From an uncultured Alistipes sp. (lineage in GTDB: Bacteria > Bacteroidota > Bacteroidia > Bacteroidales > Rikenellaceae), in assembly GCA_944321175.1 (NCBI GenBank), contig CALUKI010000032.1, positions 1-64,000 on the forward strand: DNA of 64,000 bases, written 5' to 3'. The notes beneath the pieces were generated by a model. The model did not search any database. It was not told the origin of the DNA and worked only from the letters and a program-made list of their open reading frames with translations. Position 1 is the first letter of the stretch; the number at the start of each line of letters is the position of its first letter. A program made the position numbers and the translations under genes. This document shows, piece after piece, positions 43,616 through 51,895 of this stretch.

Positions 43616-44265
43616 TATTTCTTTTCTATCAATTTTGCAGGACTGCCGAAGTAGGTGCGGCCTGCCTCTATACAATTCCTGTTTACGAGACTCTTAGCGC
43701 CAATGAGCACATTGTTGGTAATCTGTATGCCATTGAGAACAGTGCTGCCATTGCCAATGAGCGTACCCTTGCCAATGTAGCAGTCTCGGCCGATGCTGGA
43801 CCCGGCTACGATGTGTACATACTCATCAACTATGGTATCGTGACAAACCAATACACGATCACCAATCATAGAATACGCCTTGATTACAGCTCCGGCCTGA
43901 ATAATGGCACCATTGCGAAGAATAACACCTTCCTCTATAATAGCACCTCTCTGAACAACAGAGTACTTACCATGGATGACAGGAAGGATAAAACCGTAAG
44001 ACTTGACTTTGTTGGTAATCTTCTCCTTGATAGTGCAATCGTTGAGGTGGTTGCCTGCTCCTACTACGGCATACTTGACGCCCTCGGCAATGAGCTTGGG
44101 CAGGACATCCTCATCTCTGCCAAGATACTTGTACCCGAGGATGTCGCCATTATTTTCTATGTCAGTATAACCAACGATCTTGTACTTCTCTTCGTCTTCT
44201 ATGTAATTGATCGTGCATTTTGCAAATGGTCCTCCTCCTACTAAAACAAGCTTTTCCATATTCAT
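43615..44265 (-). CDS. legH: NeuD/PglD-type N-acetyltransferase, LegH-like
   Basis: A 216-residue acetyltransferase: N-terminal Rossmann part (KLVLVGGGPFAKCTINYIED) and a left-handed beta-helix with hexapeptide repeats (ILPVIHGKYSVVQRGAIIEE, GVILRNGAIIQAGAVIKAYS, and VCHDTIVDEYVHIVAGSSIG). It acetylates the 4-amino group of the sugar nucleotide in this pathway, by analogy to LegH/PglD. His in VCHDTIVDEYVHI is the usual catalytic base region. Confidence 0.85.
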   Translation of the reverse strand: MNMEKLVLVGGGPFAKCTINYIEDEEKYKIVGYTDIENNGDILGYKYLGRDEDVLPKLIAEGVKYAVVGAGNHLNDCTIKEKITNKVKSYGFILPVIHGKYSVVQRGAIIEEGVILRNGAIIQAGAVIKAYSMIGDRVLVCHDTIVDEYVHIVAGSSIGRDCYIGKGTLIGNGSTVLNGIQITNNVLIGAKSLVNRNCIEAGRTYFGSPAKLIEKK

Positions 44266-44280
44266 TATTACGATTTATGA

Positions 44281-44649
44281 TTCATACAGTTCAGTAATAC
44301 TCCACCTGAGTCCTAAAACCATCTATAGTTCTTCGATGCTTCTGCAAGGACTTTTGTCAATGAGCCGAATGCTGAATTCTTCGCATCGTTGCAAAACCTC
44401 GATCCCTTCATCCACCCAACGTATGCGATATGGTGCATTCCAAAATCTTCAATGTCCATATCGTGCTATCTCCGGATGTGGGCCGAACAGTTCTATCTTC
44501 ACAGCGCCAACCTTCAGGAATGCCATACCTTTCGGATGGCTACCTCTTCATCCGATAGCATGTGAAGTCCAAAACACCTTCGTAAAAAGCGGAGACTCCT
44601 CGATGCACCTTACGGCAATACCGATATGCTCAATCTTGTCAATTTTCAT
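44281..44649 (-). pseudogene. Methylmalonyl-CoA epimerase/VOC-like pseudogene
   Basis: Between the LegC-like and LegH-like genes, four frame pieces line up with a glyoxalase/VOC protein. From an ATG at 44649 they read MKIDKIEHIGIAVRCIEES, then FYEGVLDFTCYRM and EVAIRKV in shifted phases, then GMAFLKVGAVKIELFGPHPE, then VDEGIEVLQRCEEFSIRLID. Stops and at least three frameshifts break it. Its order and length match methylmalonyl-CoA epimerases. It has no known part in legionaminic acid synthesis, so it is likely a remnant of an earlier gene content. Confidence 0.75.
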
Positions 44650-44670
44650 AGAGGTGGATGTATTGTTGGC

Positions 44671-45885
44671 TTAAAGGTCTTCAAGTCTTACGCTTGAAGG
44701 AATATTTACTACACGATCGGCAAACCAGATGGTGTTTTTGAGACCATCGTTTTCGCAACTCTCGAACATTGGCAGTCTGTTCATAAGTTCCCATATGGGA
44801 CGGGTCATTACTCCACTATCGTTGGTTTGCTGGAGAAAGTCGAGCTGAGACTCCTTGTCTTTCAGGACTACGGCTGAGAGCCAGTAGTTGGAGAAAGTAT
44901 TCTCAGGTTCTGCAAAGAAGTCGATATCCTCAATGTTCTTGAAGTACTCGATGTATTCGGCTGCAACTTTACGCTTGCTGATTATATACCTGTCGAGATT
45001 TTCCAATTGAGCGCAACCAAGGGCCGCATTGATGTTTGGCATACGGTAGTTGAACCCGATATGGTCGTGACGGAACTCCCAACGATGAGGGATCTTTGCC
45101 TGTGTGGTGATGTGCTTGGCATAGGCTCCAAGTTCCTCATCCATGAAAAGCATCATGCCTCCCCCTCCAGTGGTGATAGTTTTATTGCCGTTGAAAGAGA
45201 TAGCGCCAATACGGCCGAAGGTACCGGTGTGCAGGCCTTTGTAGGTGGAGCCTATTGATTCGGCTGCATCCTCTACGAGTTCGATGTGCCACTCCTTGCA
45301 GAGAACAGCAATCTCTTCGATACGAACAGGGTGGCCAAAAGTGTGCATGGGGACGCAAGCCTTAATGCGACGACCGGTATGTTTGTTGTAGCACGCAAGA
45401 TTGTCCTCACGGAAAGCAAAATCCTGCGATTTAGGAAGCTCTGCAATACGAGTGTTTCTGCGAACTTCAGCATTGGCCTGCAACCACTCTTTCATAGCAT
45501 CAGGTGAGAGGCCCATAGTGCTCTTATCTACATCGATAAACACTGGATGTGCGCCGATGTAGGAGAGGGCATTGCAAGTAGCGATGAAAGTGAGGGCCTG
45601 AGTAAGTACTTCATCGTCCCTCTTCACGCCTGCGAGCAGGAGTGACATGTGAAGGGCGTTTGTGCCGCTCACGCATACTACAGCACGCTTGGCTCCCGTA
45701 TATTCTGCCATATCCTCCTCGAAGCGATCGACGAACTTGCCTACCGACGAAACGAAGGTTGTGTCGATACACTCGTTGAGATAGTTCTTTTCATTGCCTG
45801 CGAATAAAGGGACGGCAAGAGGTATGAACTCATTGTTGCCATAAATTGACTTTATGAAGTCTATGGTGTTTTTGTAATCCGCCAT
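44671..45885 (-). CDS. legC: LegC-like sugar nucleotide aminotransferase
   Basis: PLP enzyme of 404 residues. N-terminal FIPLAVPLFAGNEKNYLNEC, then VVCVSGTNALHMSLLLAGV, TFIATCNALSYIGAHPVFID, LVEDAAESIGSTYKG with the PLP Asp, and SFNGNKTITTGGGGM with the Schiff-base Lys. This is the LegC/PseC-type aminotransferase that adds the 4-amino group to the keto-sugar. Two gene positions downstream the LegH-type acetyltransferase uses its product. Starts 44 bases after the LegB-like gene stop. Confidence 0.9.
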   Translation of the reverse strand: MADYKNTIDFIKSIYGNNEFIPLAVPLFAGNEKNYLNECIDTTFVSSVGKFVDRFEEDMAEYTGAKRAVVCVSGTNALHMSLLLAGVKRDDEVLTQALTFIATCNALSYIGAHPVFIDVDKSTMGLSPDAMKEWLQANAEVRRNTRIAELPKSQDFAFREDNLACYNKHTGRRIKACVPMHTFGHPVRIEEIAVLCKEWHIELVEDAAESIGSTYKGLHTGTFGRIGAISFNGNKTITTGGGGMMLFMDEELGAYAKHITTQAKIPHRWEFRHDHIGFNYRMPNINAALGCAQLENLDRYIISKRKVAAEYIEYFKNIEDIDFFAEPENTFSNYWLSAVVLKDKESQLDFLQQTNDSGVMTRPIWELMNRLPMFESCENDGLKNTIWFADRVVNIPSSVRLEDL

Positions 45886-45929
45886 TATTGTTTTTTTATG
45901 ACTCGATTATTACCAGTAAATTACATGAA

Positions 45930-47138
45930 TTACATTTTCTGATCCAAGTTCTTTCCCGTCTCCTCATGCTTGAAGTTCGGGAGGAACTTCTTTATGGATT
46001 CTACAACTTCTGCTTTGGTAAAACCCTCCTTCTGGAAGATGCCTTCGAGCTCAAGCAAGAAGTCGTTTACTTCGTCCATTGACCGTCGAGTGCTTTCGCA
46101 AATCACGCCGAGGCTAATGAAGCGTTCCATATCGATTCTCTCTCCTACAACATAAAACTCTTCGTAAGCTTTCTCTCCCGTGGTGTCGGATTGGAAGTAA
46201 ACCACAGGATAGGTGTCAGAGTCGTAAGACATTTGTGCGGCATACCTTTTTGCTTCTCGATCGCTGTTACATTCTATTTTAGAGAAACCTTCGGCCTTTA
46301 TAAAATCGTCACAGATGGCAGAGAAGGTAAGCATTTGCTCTTCTCCCAATTTAGGGAAGAAGATCTCTCCGCCATTGCCGAGGATGCACGCGAGCATACA
46401 AATCTGACCGGACTCCTCTGGAGATACGAAGTAACGTTTTACATCGGAAGGGGCGGCAAGAGGTTGTTTCTTCTGAAGACGGTGTATCCACCCATCGGGA
46501 AGCGAACCGTTGGAGAAGGCCACATTGGCAAACCGTGCTGCCGTTACCTTGAAATGCGTATTGTATGACATCACTAAGTCCTCCATGATGCGTTTGCTTG
46601 CCCCCATGATGTTCACGGGATTGGCCGCTTTGTCGGTGGAAACGCAGAAGAAATGCTTCGGAGGATAAATACAAAGGAGATCCATCAGTTTCTTGGCCTT
46701 TATGTTGTTGTTCTCAATAAGTGCCTGAACGGAATATTTATCCTTTTCCGAACGAACGTGCTTATGGGCAGAGAAGTTTGCTACTATATCAAAGCCTTTT
46801 TCTTCGCGGAAGATGCGTTCAAAGATTGGGTCTGCAAAGTTTAAGGTGTAACATCGGAACTCCTCTGGTACATAGAGCCCTTCGGTGGATCTAACATCGC
46901 GCACGAGTTCTGCAAGCCCGTTCTCGTTGAGGTCAACGACAACGACAGATGCAGGTTCAAAGCGTAGGACTGCCTTTATGAAACTGGCGCCTATGGAACC
47001 GGCGCCTCCGATTACACATACTTTCTTGCCCTTGATCTCAGCCGTAAGTTTCCCTTTGTTTGCCTCAATGTCTGCTGCAAACATGCTGACTGAACGTGAG
47101 GTCACCGAATTGGCGATGAATTTCTCTAAATTGAACAT
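45930..47138 (-). CDS. legB: LegB-like sugar-nucleotide 4,6-dehydratase
   Basis: A 402-residue extended SDR of the FlaA1/LegB type, which starts the pathway by oxidising C4 and removing the 6-OH. Rossmann motif VIGGAGSIGASF (about 43-54), FSAHKHVRSEKDKYS, and CVSTDKAANPVNIMGASKR with the M-x-x-x-K type active site of this subfamily (no Tyr). A N-terminal helical extension and a longer C-terminal part fit LegB of Campylobacter. A possible -7 box lies upstream at 47,245-47,238 (minus). Confidence 0.85.
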   Translation of the reverse strand: MFNLEKFIANSVTSRSVSMFAADIEANKGKLTAEIKGKKVCVIGGAGSIGASFIKAVLRFEPASVVVVDLNENGLAELVRDVRSTEGLYVPEEFRCYTLNFADPIFERIFREEKGFDIVANFSAHKHVRSEKDKYSVQALIENNNIKAKKLMDLLCIYPPKHFFCVSTDKAANPVNIMGASKRIMEDLVMSYNTHFKVTAARFANVAFSNGSLPDGWIHRLQKKQPLAAPSDVKRYFVSPEESGQICMLACILGNGGEIFFPKLGEEQMLTFSAICDDFIKAEGFSKIECNSDREAKRYAAQMSYDSDTYPVVYFQSDTTGEKAYEEFYVVGERIDMERFISLGVICESTRRSMDEVNDFLLELEGIFQKEGFTKAEVVESIKKFLPNFKHEETGKNLDQKM

Positions 47139-47493
47139 ATTTAAATGATTATCAATTGACAGGCTTGAAACGTTTGCAATTTTGGCGGTTCATCGTGGCG
47201 TATGGTGGTATTAAACAGTGCAGTGGCATCGTAAGCACAAAAATATAAACAATCCGTCATAGTTTATAGGCATCCGCTCCATTCTAAATCGAAGCCGGTT
47301 ATTGAAACCCTTATGTCGTTTGCTGCGAATAGTGTGCCCTCTGCGAATGTTTATATTGAAGAACTGCTCTCTCGTTTGTTTTTTATATGCACACTCTCTA
47401 TTACTTTTTACCGTTCCCGATTGTCCTAAAGATAGCTGAAATCACAGTGAAAAGAGGCGCATCATCGCCTAATAAACTGCATAAGAGGATCAT
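47139..47493. other. Intergenic region between FucNAc and legionaminic blocks
   Basis: A 355-base gap, unusually long within this operon and A/T-rich compared with the genes upstream. A minus-strand TATTTTTG box (47,245-47,238) matches TAnnTTTG, so transcription of the legionaminic block may restart here. No gene was seen. It marks a composition change (G/C-rich fnl genes, more balanced leg genes). Confidence 0.5.
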
Positions 47494-48690
47494 CTATGGT
47501 TCTTTCCTCCACACCATCTTGTTCACCACGCCAACGTAGCTCTGGATGATCTTCACGACCTTGGTAGAGACATTTTCATCGGTATAGTCCGGAACCGGTG
47601 TGCCGTAGTCGCCATTTCTGACAAGCTCTACGGCGGTATCGACTGACTGGAGCAGCCCCGTTGTGTCGATGCCTGAGAGGATGAATCCGGCTTTATCCAA
47701 CGACTCCGGTCTCTCCGTGGATGTGCGGATGCAAATCGCCGGGAATGGATGGCCGACACTGGTAAAGAAGGAGCTCTCCTCCGGAAGGGTTCCAGAGTCC
47801 GATACGACCGCGAATGCGTTCATCTGAAGGCAGTTGTAGTCGTGGAATCCCAGCGGCTGCTGGACCTGCACCCGCGGATCGAGCCTGAACCCCGTAGCCT
47901 CAAGGCGGTGACGGCTGCGGGGATGGCAGCTGTAGAGAATCGGCATATCGTACTTCTCGGCCATTGCGTTGATCGCATTGAAAAGAGAGAGGAAGTTCTT
48001 CTCCGTATCGATGTTCTCTTCACGATGGGCGCTCAACAGGATGTAGTGCCCCTTCTTGAGTCCGAGTCTCTCGTGTACGTCGGATGCCTCGATCTCGGCG
48101 AGGTTCTGGTGGAGTACTTCGGCCATGGGCGAACCGGTGACGTAGGTGCGCTCGCGGGGAAGTCCGCACTCTGCAAGGTATCTTCTTGCATGTTCGGAGT
48201 AGGCGAGATTGACGTCCGAGATGATGTCCACGATGCGGCGGTTCGTCTCCTCCGGCAGGCATTCGTCCTTGCAGCGGTTGCCGGCCTCCATGTGGAAAAT
48301 AGGGATGTGGAGCCGTTTTGCCCCGATGACACTCAGGCAGCTGTTGGTGTCGCCAAGAACAAGGACCGCATCGGGTTTGAGCGCTGCAAAAAGTTTGTAG
48401 CTGCAGTTGATGATGTTTCCGCAAGTGGCCCCGAGGTCATCTCCCACTGCATCCATATAGACTTCCGGCTCGGCGAGCTTCAGGTCGCGGAAGAAGATGC
48501 CGTTGAGGTTGTAGTCGTAGTTCTGTCCGGTATGGGCCAGAATCACGTCGAAATATTTGCGGCATTTGGTGATGACCGCTGCAAGCCGGATAATCTCCGG
48601 ACGGGTGCCGACGATGATGCAGAGTTTGATTTTGCCGTTATTCTGCCAGTGGATGTCACTGTAATCGAATTTCGGAGTTTTGGTTTCCAT
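47494..48690 (-). CDS. fnlC: UDP-N-acetyl-L-fucosamine-forming 2-epimerase, FnlC/CapG-like
   Basis: Last enzyme of UDP-L-FucNAc synthesis, a WecB-like GT-B-fold epimerase of 398 residues. Visible: CIIVGTRPEIIRLAAVI, ILAHTGQNYDYNL, VLVLGDTNSCLSVIGAKRLH, IFHMEAGNRCKDECLPEET with the active-site Glu, LLSAHREENIDTEKNF, YSCHPRSRHRL, FAVVSDSGTLPEESSF. The end drifts from WecB to the CapG/WbjD form. It follows FnlB after 34 bases, giving a compact three-gene block. Confidence 0.95.
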   Translation of the reverse strand: METKTPKFDYSDIHWQNNGKIKLCIIVGTRPEIIRLAAVITKCRKYFDVILAHTGQNYDYNLNGIFFRDLKLAEPEVYMDAVGDDLGATCGNIINCSYKLFAALKPDAVLVLGDTNSCLSVIGAKRLHIPIFHMEAGNRCKDECLPEETNRRIVDIISDVNLAYSEHARRYLAECGLPRERTYVTGSPMAEVLHQNLAEIEASDVHERLGLKKGHYILLSAHREENIDTEKNFLSLFNAINAMAEKYDMPILYSCHPRSRHRLEATGFRLDPRVQVQQPLGFHDYNCLQMNAFAVVSDSGTLPEESSFFTSVGHPFPAICIRTSTERPESLDKAGFILSGIDTTGLLQSVDTAVELVRNGDYGTPVPDYTDENVSTKVVKIIQSYVGVVNKMVWRKEP

Positions 48691-48724
48691 AGATCGTTCT
48701 GATTATTCAGCCGTCTTGCGGCCT

Positions 48725-49933
48725 TTATTCGTTTACTACGGGGTCGAAGAAGGTGTCCGGACGCTCCGTGTTGAAAACCTCGTTGCAGTACATGACCGTG
48801 ACAAGATCCTGAGTCTTCGAGAGGTTGATGATGTTGTGCGTATATCCGGGCAGCATGATGACGCTCTGCATCTTGTCGCCGGAGACTTCGAATTCGATGA
48901 CTTCGTCCGTGCCCTCTTTCCGCTGCTGGATCAGGCCGTGGCCGGAAACAACGATGAATTGCTCCCATTTGGTGTGGTGCCAGTGCTGCCCTTTGGTGAC
49001 ACCCGGTTTGCTGATATTGATACTTACCTGTCCGCAGTTGAGTGTGTGTACCAGTTCGGTGAAGGAGCCGCGGTCGTCGCAGTTCATCTTCAGGTCGTAA
49101 ATGGCCTTATCCTTGGGAAGATAGCTCAGATAGGTGCTGTACAGTCTCTTGGCAAAGCTGTCGGCCGGAATTTCGGGGATCATCAGCGTCTTCGGCATGT
49201 CATGGAACTGGTGCAGAAGGTCAACGATTTCTCCCAGCGCAGCCTTATGCGTGACGGGGCAGTAGCAGTAACGTCCCTCCGCAGAGGGCAGCACGTCCAG
49301 CCCATCGAACTCGCAGCGATGTTCCTCGCCTTTGAGGGCAAGGATCATCTCCTCGACAAGATCGTCGATGTAAAGGACTTCGAGCTCCACCTTCGGGTCA
49401 TTGACCGTGACGGGCAGGTCGTTGGCAATATTGTTGCAGAACGTGGCGATGGCGCTGTTGTAGTTGGGCCGGCACCATTTGCCGTAGAGGTTGGGAAACC
49501 TGTAAACAAGAACCTTTACGCCATTTTCCTCGCCGTAACGGAGAAAGAGATCTTCGCCCGCCTTTTTGCTGCGCCCATATTCGCTGTTGCCGAAACGACC
49601 GGCAAGAGATGCCTGTACCGAACTCGACAGCATTACGGGAGCCTTGTTCCCATGCCTCTTCAGTGTGTCAAGAAGCGTCGATGCGAAGCCGAAATTGCCT
49701 GTCATGAACTCTTCCGGGTTCTGAGGCCGGTTCACGCCGGCGAGGTTGAACACAAAGTCGCATTCGGAGCACCATGCGTCCAGCTGCTCCATGGTGCCGT
49801 CAAGGTCGTACCCGAAGATTTCGTCAATGACGAGGTCTCCGTAGCACCTGGCCTTGCCTGTTTTGATGTTATTAAGTTGGGAGCAAAGGTTTCGTCCCAC
49901 GAATCCCTTTGCTCCGGTTACCAAAACCTTCAT
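48725..49933 (-). CDS. fnlB: UDP-2-acetamido-2,6-dideoxy-hexulose reductase, FnlB/CapF-like
   Basis: A 402-residue bimodular protein. The N-terminal SDR domain has VTGAKGFVGRNL and FVFNLAGVNRP with SEYGRSKKAGE (Tyr-x-x-x-Lys), and the C-terminal cupin has a zinc-binding GQHWHHTKWEQFIVV site. This pair of domains is specific to CapF/WbjC/FnlB, which epimerises C3 and reduces C4 in UDP-L-FucNAc synthesis. It lies 3 bases after the FnlA-like gene stop, so the two are co-transcribed. Confidence 0.95.
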   Translation of the reverse strand: MKVLVTGAKGFVGRNLCSQLNNIKTGKARCYGDLVIDEIFGYDLDGTMEQLDAWCSECDFVFNLAGVNRPQNPEEFMTGNFGFASTLLDTLKRHGNKAPVMLSSSVQASLAGRFGNSEYGRSKKAGEDLFLRYGEENGVKVLVYRFPNLYGKWCRPNYNSAIATFCNNIANDLPVTVNDPKVELEVLYIDDLVEEMILALKGEEHRCEFDGLDVLPSAEGRYCYCPVTHKAALGEIVDLLHQFHDMPKTLMIPEIPADSFAKRLYSTYLSYLPKDKAIYDLKMNCDDRGSFTELVHTLNCGQVSINISKPGVTKGQHWHHTKWEQFIVVSGHGLIQQRKEGTDEVIEFEVSGDKMQSVIMLPGYTHNIINLSKTQDLVTVMYCNEVFNTERPDTFFDPVVNE

Positions 49934-49936
49934 CTG

Positions 49937-51028
49937 TTATTCACTTCTGTAATCGCGGGACTTTGCCTTTGGCTGCAGACCGAGGTCTTCGCGGATGAAA
50001 TTGAGTTTAAGGAGAAGAGCCTTCATGCCTTCGACATCCAGCCTCCTGGTGTTATGGCTGTGATAGTCCTCCATGCGGCTGATGGCATCGTCGCCTTCCG
50101 TGAAAAATTTGTCGTAGTTGAGGTCGCGGGCGTCGCAAGGGATGCGGAAGTAGTTGCCGCAATCTTCCGAACGAAGCATCTCTTCACGCGTGACGAGCGT
50201 TTCATAGAGTTTCTCGCCATGACGTGTGCCTATGATTTTCACCTCTGCCTCGCCGTATTTTGGATCCACCTTGGCGTAAACCTGCTTGAGTGCCTCAGCA
50301 AGGACGTCAAGGGTTGCGGCAGGAGCCTTCTGAACGAAGAGGTCGCCGTTGTTGCCATGCTCGAAGGCATACATGACAAGATCGACAGCATCATCAAGTG
50401 TCATCATGAAGCGGGTCATGTTGGGATCCGTGATGGTGATCGGTTTACCCTCCATCATCTGCTCTACCCACAGAGGGATAACGGACCCGCGACTTGCCAT
50501 TACGTTTCCATAACGGGTGCAGCAAATGGTGGTCTTCGCATCCGGTCCCAAAGCCCGGCCCTGGGCAATGGCGACTTTTTCCATCATTGCCTTGGAAATA
50601 CCCATGGCGTTGATCGGGTAGGCCGCTTTGTCCGTCGAGAGGACGACGACATTTTTAACCCCGTGAGCGATGGCGGAGAGAAGCACGTTATTGGTGCCTT
50701 CTACATTTGTGCGCACAGCCTCCATCGGATAGAATTCGCAGGAGGGCACCTGCTTCAGCGCAGCCGCAGAGAAGACATAATCGACTCCGTCCATTGCGAA
50801 GTCCACAGCCTCCCGGTTACGGACGTTTCCTATATAGAATTTGACCTTGTTTGACACGTCAGGACGATTCGCCTGAAGGAAGTGCCGCATGTCATCCTGT
50901 TTCTTCTCGTCACGGGAGAAGATGCGAATTTCTCGGATATCGGAATCGAGGAAACGACGCAGAACCGCATTGCCGAAACTTCCCGTGCCGCCTGTGATTA
51001 ACAATACCTTGTCTTTGAAAATGCTCAT
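49937..51028 (-). CDS. fnlA: UDP-GlcNAc 4,6-dehydratase/5-epimerase, FnlA/CapE-like
   Basis: First enzyme of UDP-L-FucNAc synthesis and first gene of the capsule operon. A 363-residue extended SDR with LLITGGTGSFGNAVLRRFLD, RIFSRDEKKQDDMR, VFSAAALKQVPSCEFYPMEA, VVLSTDKAAYPINAMGISKA (Met-x-x-x-Lys active site as in CapE), RYGNVMASRGSVIP and RHGEKLYETLV. Order and length match CapE/FnlA. Preceded by an untranslated leader of about 520 bases (see 51,029-51,895). Confidence 0.95.
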   Translation of the reverse strand: MSIFKDKVLLITGGTGSFGNAVLRRFLDSDIREIRIFSRDEKKQDDMRHFLQANRPDVSNKVKFYIGNVRNREAVDFAMDGVDYVFSAAALKQVPSCEFYPMEAVRTNVEGTNNVLLSAIAHGVKNVVVLSTDKAAYPINAMGISKAMMEKVAIAQGRALGPDAKTTICCTRYGNVMASRGSVIPLWVEQMMEGKPITITDPNMTRFMMTLDDAVDLVMYAFEHGNNGDLFVQKAPAATLDVLAEALKQVYAKVDPKYGEAEVKIIGTRHGEKLYETLVTREEMLRSEDCGNYFRIPCDARDLNYDKFFTEGDDAISRMEDYHSHNTRRLDVEGMKALLLKLNFIREDLGLQPKAKSRDYRSE

Positions 51029-51552
51029 ACTATTTGGATTTTAGCGTATTGTATATTTTAATTATTCATGGGCCTCTTCTGCTCCGTGTTTTTGAAAATA
51101 GTACTTGAATGAATCTGGATATGGGATGTTTCCACAGCTTGCCGGTCGGGTTCGGGCGTCTGACAGATAGACATTCTCTGCTTCCTGTGAGTTAAAAGAC
51201 GCTTGCTGAGTGCCGTCTATCCCGATAACTCATAAATCCTCATAGTCTGTCAAGATCCGTCTGTCTGGATTCGATGGATTCTTGCATGGGGATTCCATCC
51301 ATGTATGAATTTCCGAAGATATTCCAAAGAAAAAATCAGGGTTTGCCGGCATGGCTGGATGACCTGACGACATTCCATAGCCTTATCAATTCTTTGTTGC
51401 AATGAATTGATATACACTATATTACGCGCGAATGCCGAAAGAAAAAACGATTTTTGGTTTTTCGTAAGAGAATACATTCTCCGGATAACTTCCGTTTTCA
51501 CGCCCTTTTCGCAACATTCATGATTTCTAATAAGGAACCATAAATATTGTTG

Positions 51553-51560
51553 CAAAGATA
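51553..51560 (-). promoter_or_regulatory. Candidate capsule operon promoter, -7 box
   Basis: Minus-strand TATCTTTG, an exact TAnnTTTG match, 525 bases upstream of the fnlA ATG. A T7 run precedes it. The expected -33 TTG is not obvious, but this is the best box upstream of the operon. No invertible-promoter inverted repeats were seen around it. Confidence 0.45.
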
Positions 51561-51831
51561 GTCAAAAAAAGATTCTCAGCCATAGATCTACGGCGATTTC
51601 TTGAAGATTGCATGCAAATTGATCCGTTTTCTTCCTGTTGGGTCATAGCTATTTAGGATATTCTGTCTGCCTTTTCGGCACATTGCGACCCGTATGATCC
51701 ATAAGCTATGCATACTGCCGTCCTCCGTTTGTGCCGGTTGCCCCGATTGTGCGCCGGATAAGACCAATCTTCGGGGAATGTGTCTTATGTGCCGTTGACT
51801 GGTACCGCGGGAACGTTCTTCTTGTTCAGGG

Positions 51832-51849
51832 CCGAACAGGAGAGTTCGG
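51832..51849 (+). terminator. Hairpin with T-tract upstream of SulP
   Basis: A 6-bp stem CCGAAC / GTTCGG with a 6-base loop, followed by ATTTTTTG. It lies just before the SulP promoter box, so it would shield the gene from upstream plus-strand transcription or act as a regulatory element. Confidence 0.5.
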
Positions 51850-51859
51850 ATTTTTTGTT

Positions 51860-51867
51860 TAACTTTG
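51860..51867 (+). promoter_or_regulatory. Candidate SulP promoter, -7 box
   Basis: TAACTTTG matches the Bacteroidota TAnnTTTG -7 box, 29 bases before the SulP start codon, implying a leader of about 20 nt. Confidence 0.5.
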
Positions 51868-51895
51868 CGCTTTCATTCAAAACGCCTTATTCGAG

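Larger units (their letters stand above)
51029..51895. other. Divergent region: capsule operon leader and SulP upstream region
   Basis: This 867-base gap holds the minus-strand -7 box (51,560-51,553) whose transcript would carry an untranslated leader of about 520 bases to fnlA. A 101-codon frame inside the leader (51,250-51,555) begins with TTG at the promoter box and has no family-like sequence, so I do not call it. Long leaders of Bacteroidales capsule operons are often regulated by UpxY-type antiterminators, but no upxY gene is seen here. On the other side the SulP promoter lies at 51,860-51,867. Confidence 0.55.

Noticed and set aside
48680..50854. Plus-strand ORF of 724 codons
   Set aside because: It lies antisense to fnlB, fnlA and the end of fnlC, which have clear motifs, and has no family-like sequence. 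It arises from G/C-rich third positions.
51250..51555. 101-codon minus-strand frame in the capsule leader
   Set aside because: It starts with TTG inside the promoter box, has a high share of Cys and Arg, and no family-like sequence; probably untranslated leader.
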